5,832 nt of DNA. It comes from Synechococcus sp. CPC35. Lineage in GTDB: Bacteria > Cyanobacteriota > Cyanobacteriia > PCC-6307 > Cyanobiaceae. The stretch is from NCBI GenBank assembly GCA_002684175.1, contig NYUU01000100.1:1-5832 (forward strand), written 5' to 3'. Below are positions 5,741 through 5,832 of this stretch, in pieces (the first letter of the stretch is position 1; every line of letters starts with the position of its first letter). Position numbers and translations under genes: made by a program. Under the pieces are notes generated by a model. It worked only from the letters and a program-made list of their open reading frames with translations, made no database searches and had not been told where the DNA came from.

Positions 5741-5832
5741 TTGTCTGTCCGCTCGCGTTCGATGCTCGCCTCAGCCCTCGCCGGTGGGCTGCTGGCGACC
5801 GGTGTGTCATCTCTGCCGCTGATCTCGGGGCG
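5741..5832 (+). CDS. N-terminus of a divergent secreted or membrane protein, partial
   Basis: An open plus-strand frame runs to the right edge. From TTG 5741 it reads LSVRSRSMLASALAGG, then LLATGVSSLPLISG. This looks like a signal peptide: a short n-region with two Arg, a hydrophobic core with Ala/Gly/Leu, then small residues. An ATG at 5762 in the same frame is an alternative that drops the basic n-region. No convincing Shine-Dalgarno precedes either. A competing frame from ATG 5728 (MCRFVVCPLAFDARL) is also open but has less gene-like composition. The family cannot be told from some 30 residues. Confidence 0.5.
   Translation, partial: MSVRSRSMLASALAGGLLATGVSSLPLISG

Overview
The window looks like chromosome of a marine picocyanobacterium, most likely Synechococcus/Cyanobium-like. 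The evidence is a 46-residue high-light-inducible (Hli) protein with the cyanobacterial chlorophyll-binding signature, a DUF2834 membrane protein, a DUF2973-like cyanobacterial protein, moderately high G+C and very tight gene packing. I see no mobile element, CRISPR array, rRNA or tRNA, and no sign of a phage or genomic island.

Nearly everything is on the minus strand, so transcription runs from high to low coordinates. The first block (5654 to 2341) is a DUF2973-like single-span membrane protein, an unrecognised 127-residue protein, and hrpB, a DExH-box ATP-dependent helicase. Next comes the small hli gene (2261-2121), which ends at a clear rho-independent terminator (2072-2101). The last block (2035 to 34, probably running past the left edge) is a 66-residue membrane protein, xseA, xseB and a DUF2834 membrane protein. 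These genes overlap by 11, 4 and 8 nt and look like a translationally coupled operon. xseA and xseB encode the two subunits of exodeoxyribonuclease VII.

At the right edge a divergent plus-strand reading frame begins, with a signal-peptide-like start, and runs off the window. The gap between it and the DUF2973-like gene holds a perfect 7-bp dyad.

The content is mostly housekeeping DNA metabolism plus one photoprotection gene. I did not find a convincing new multi-gene system. The points most worth a second look are: hrpB, whose family-like N-terminal residues continue upstream of its only canonical start codon; a hairpin that buries the start codon of the 66-residue gene ahead of xseA; an HLR1-like sequence upstream of hli; and the coupling of exonuclease VII genes to two small membrane proteins. 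Six of the nine gene starts called here, three of them uncertain, are GTG or TTG.
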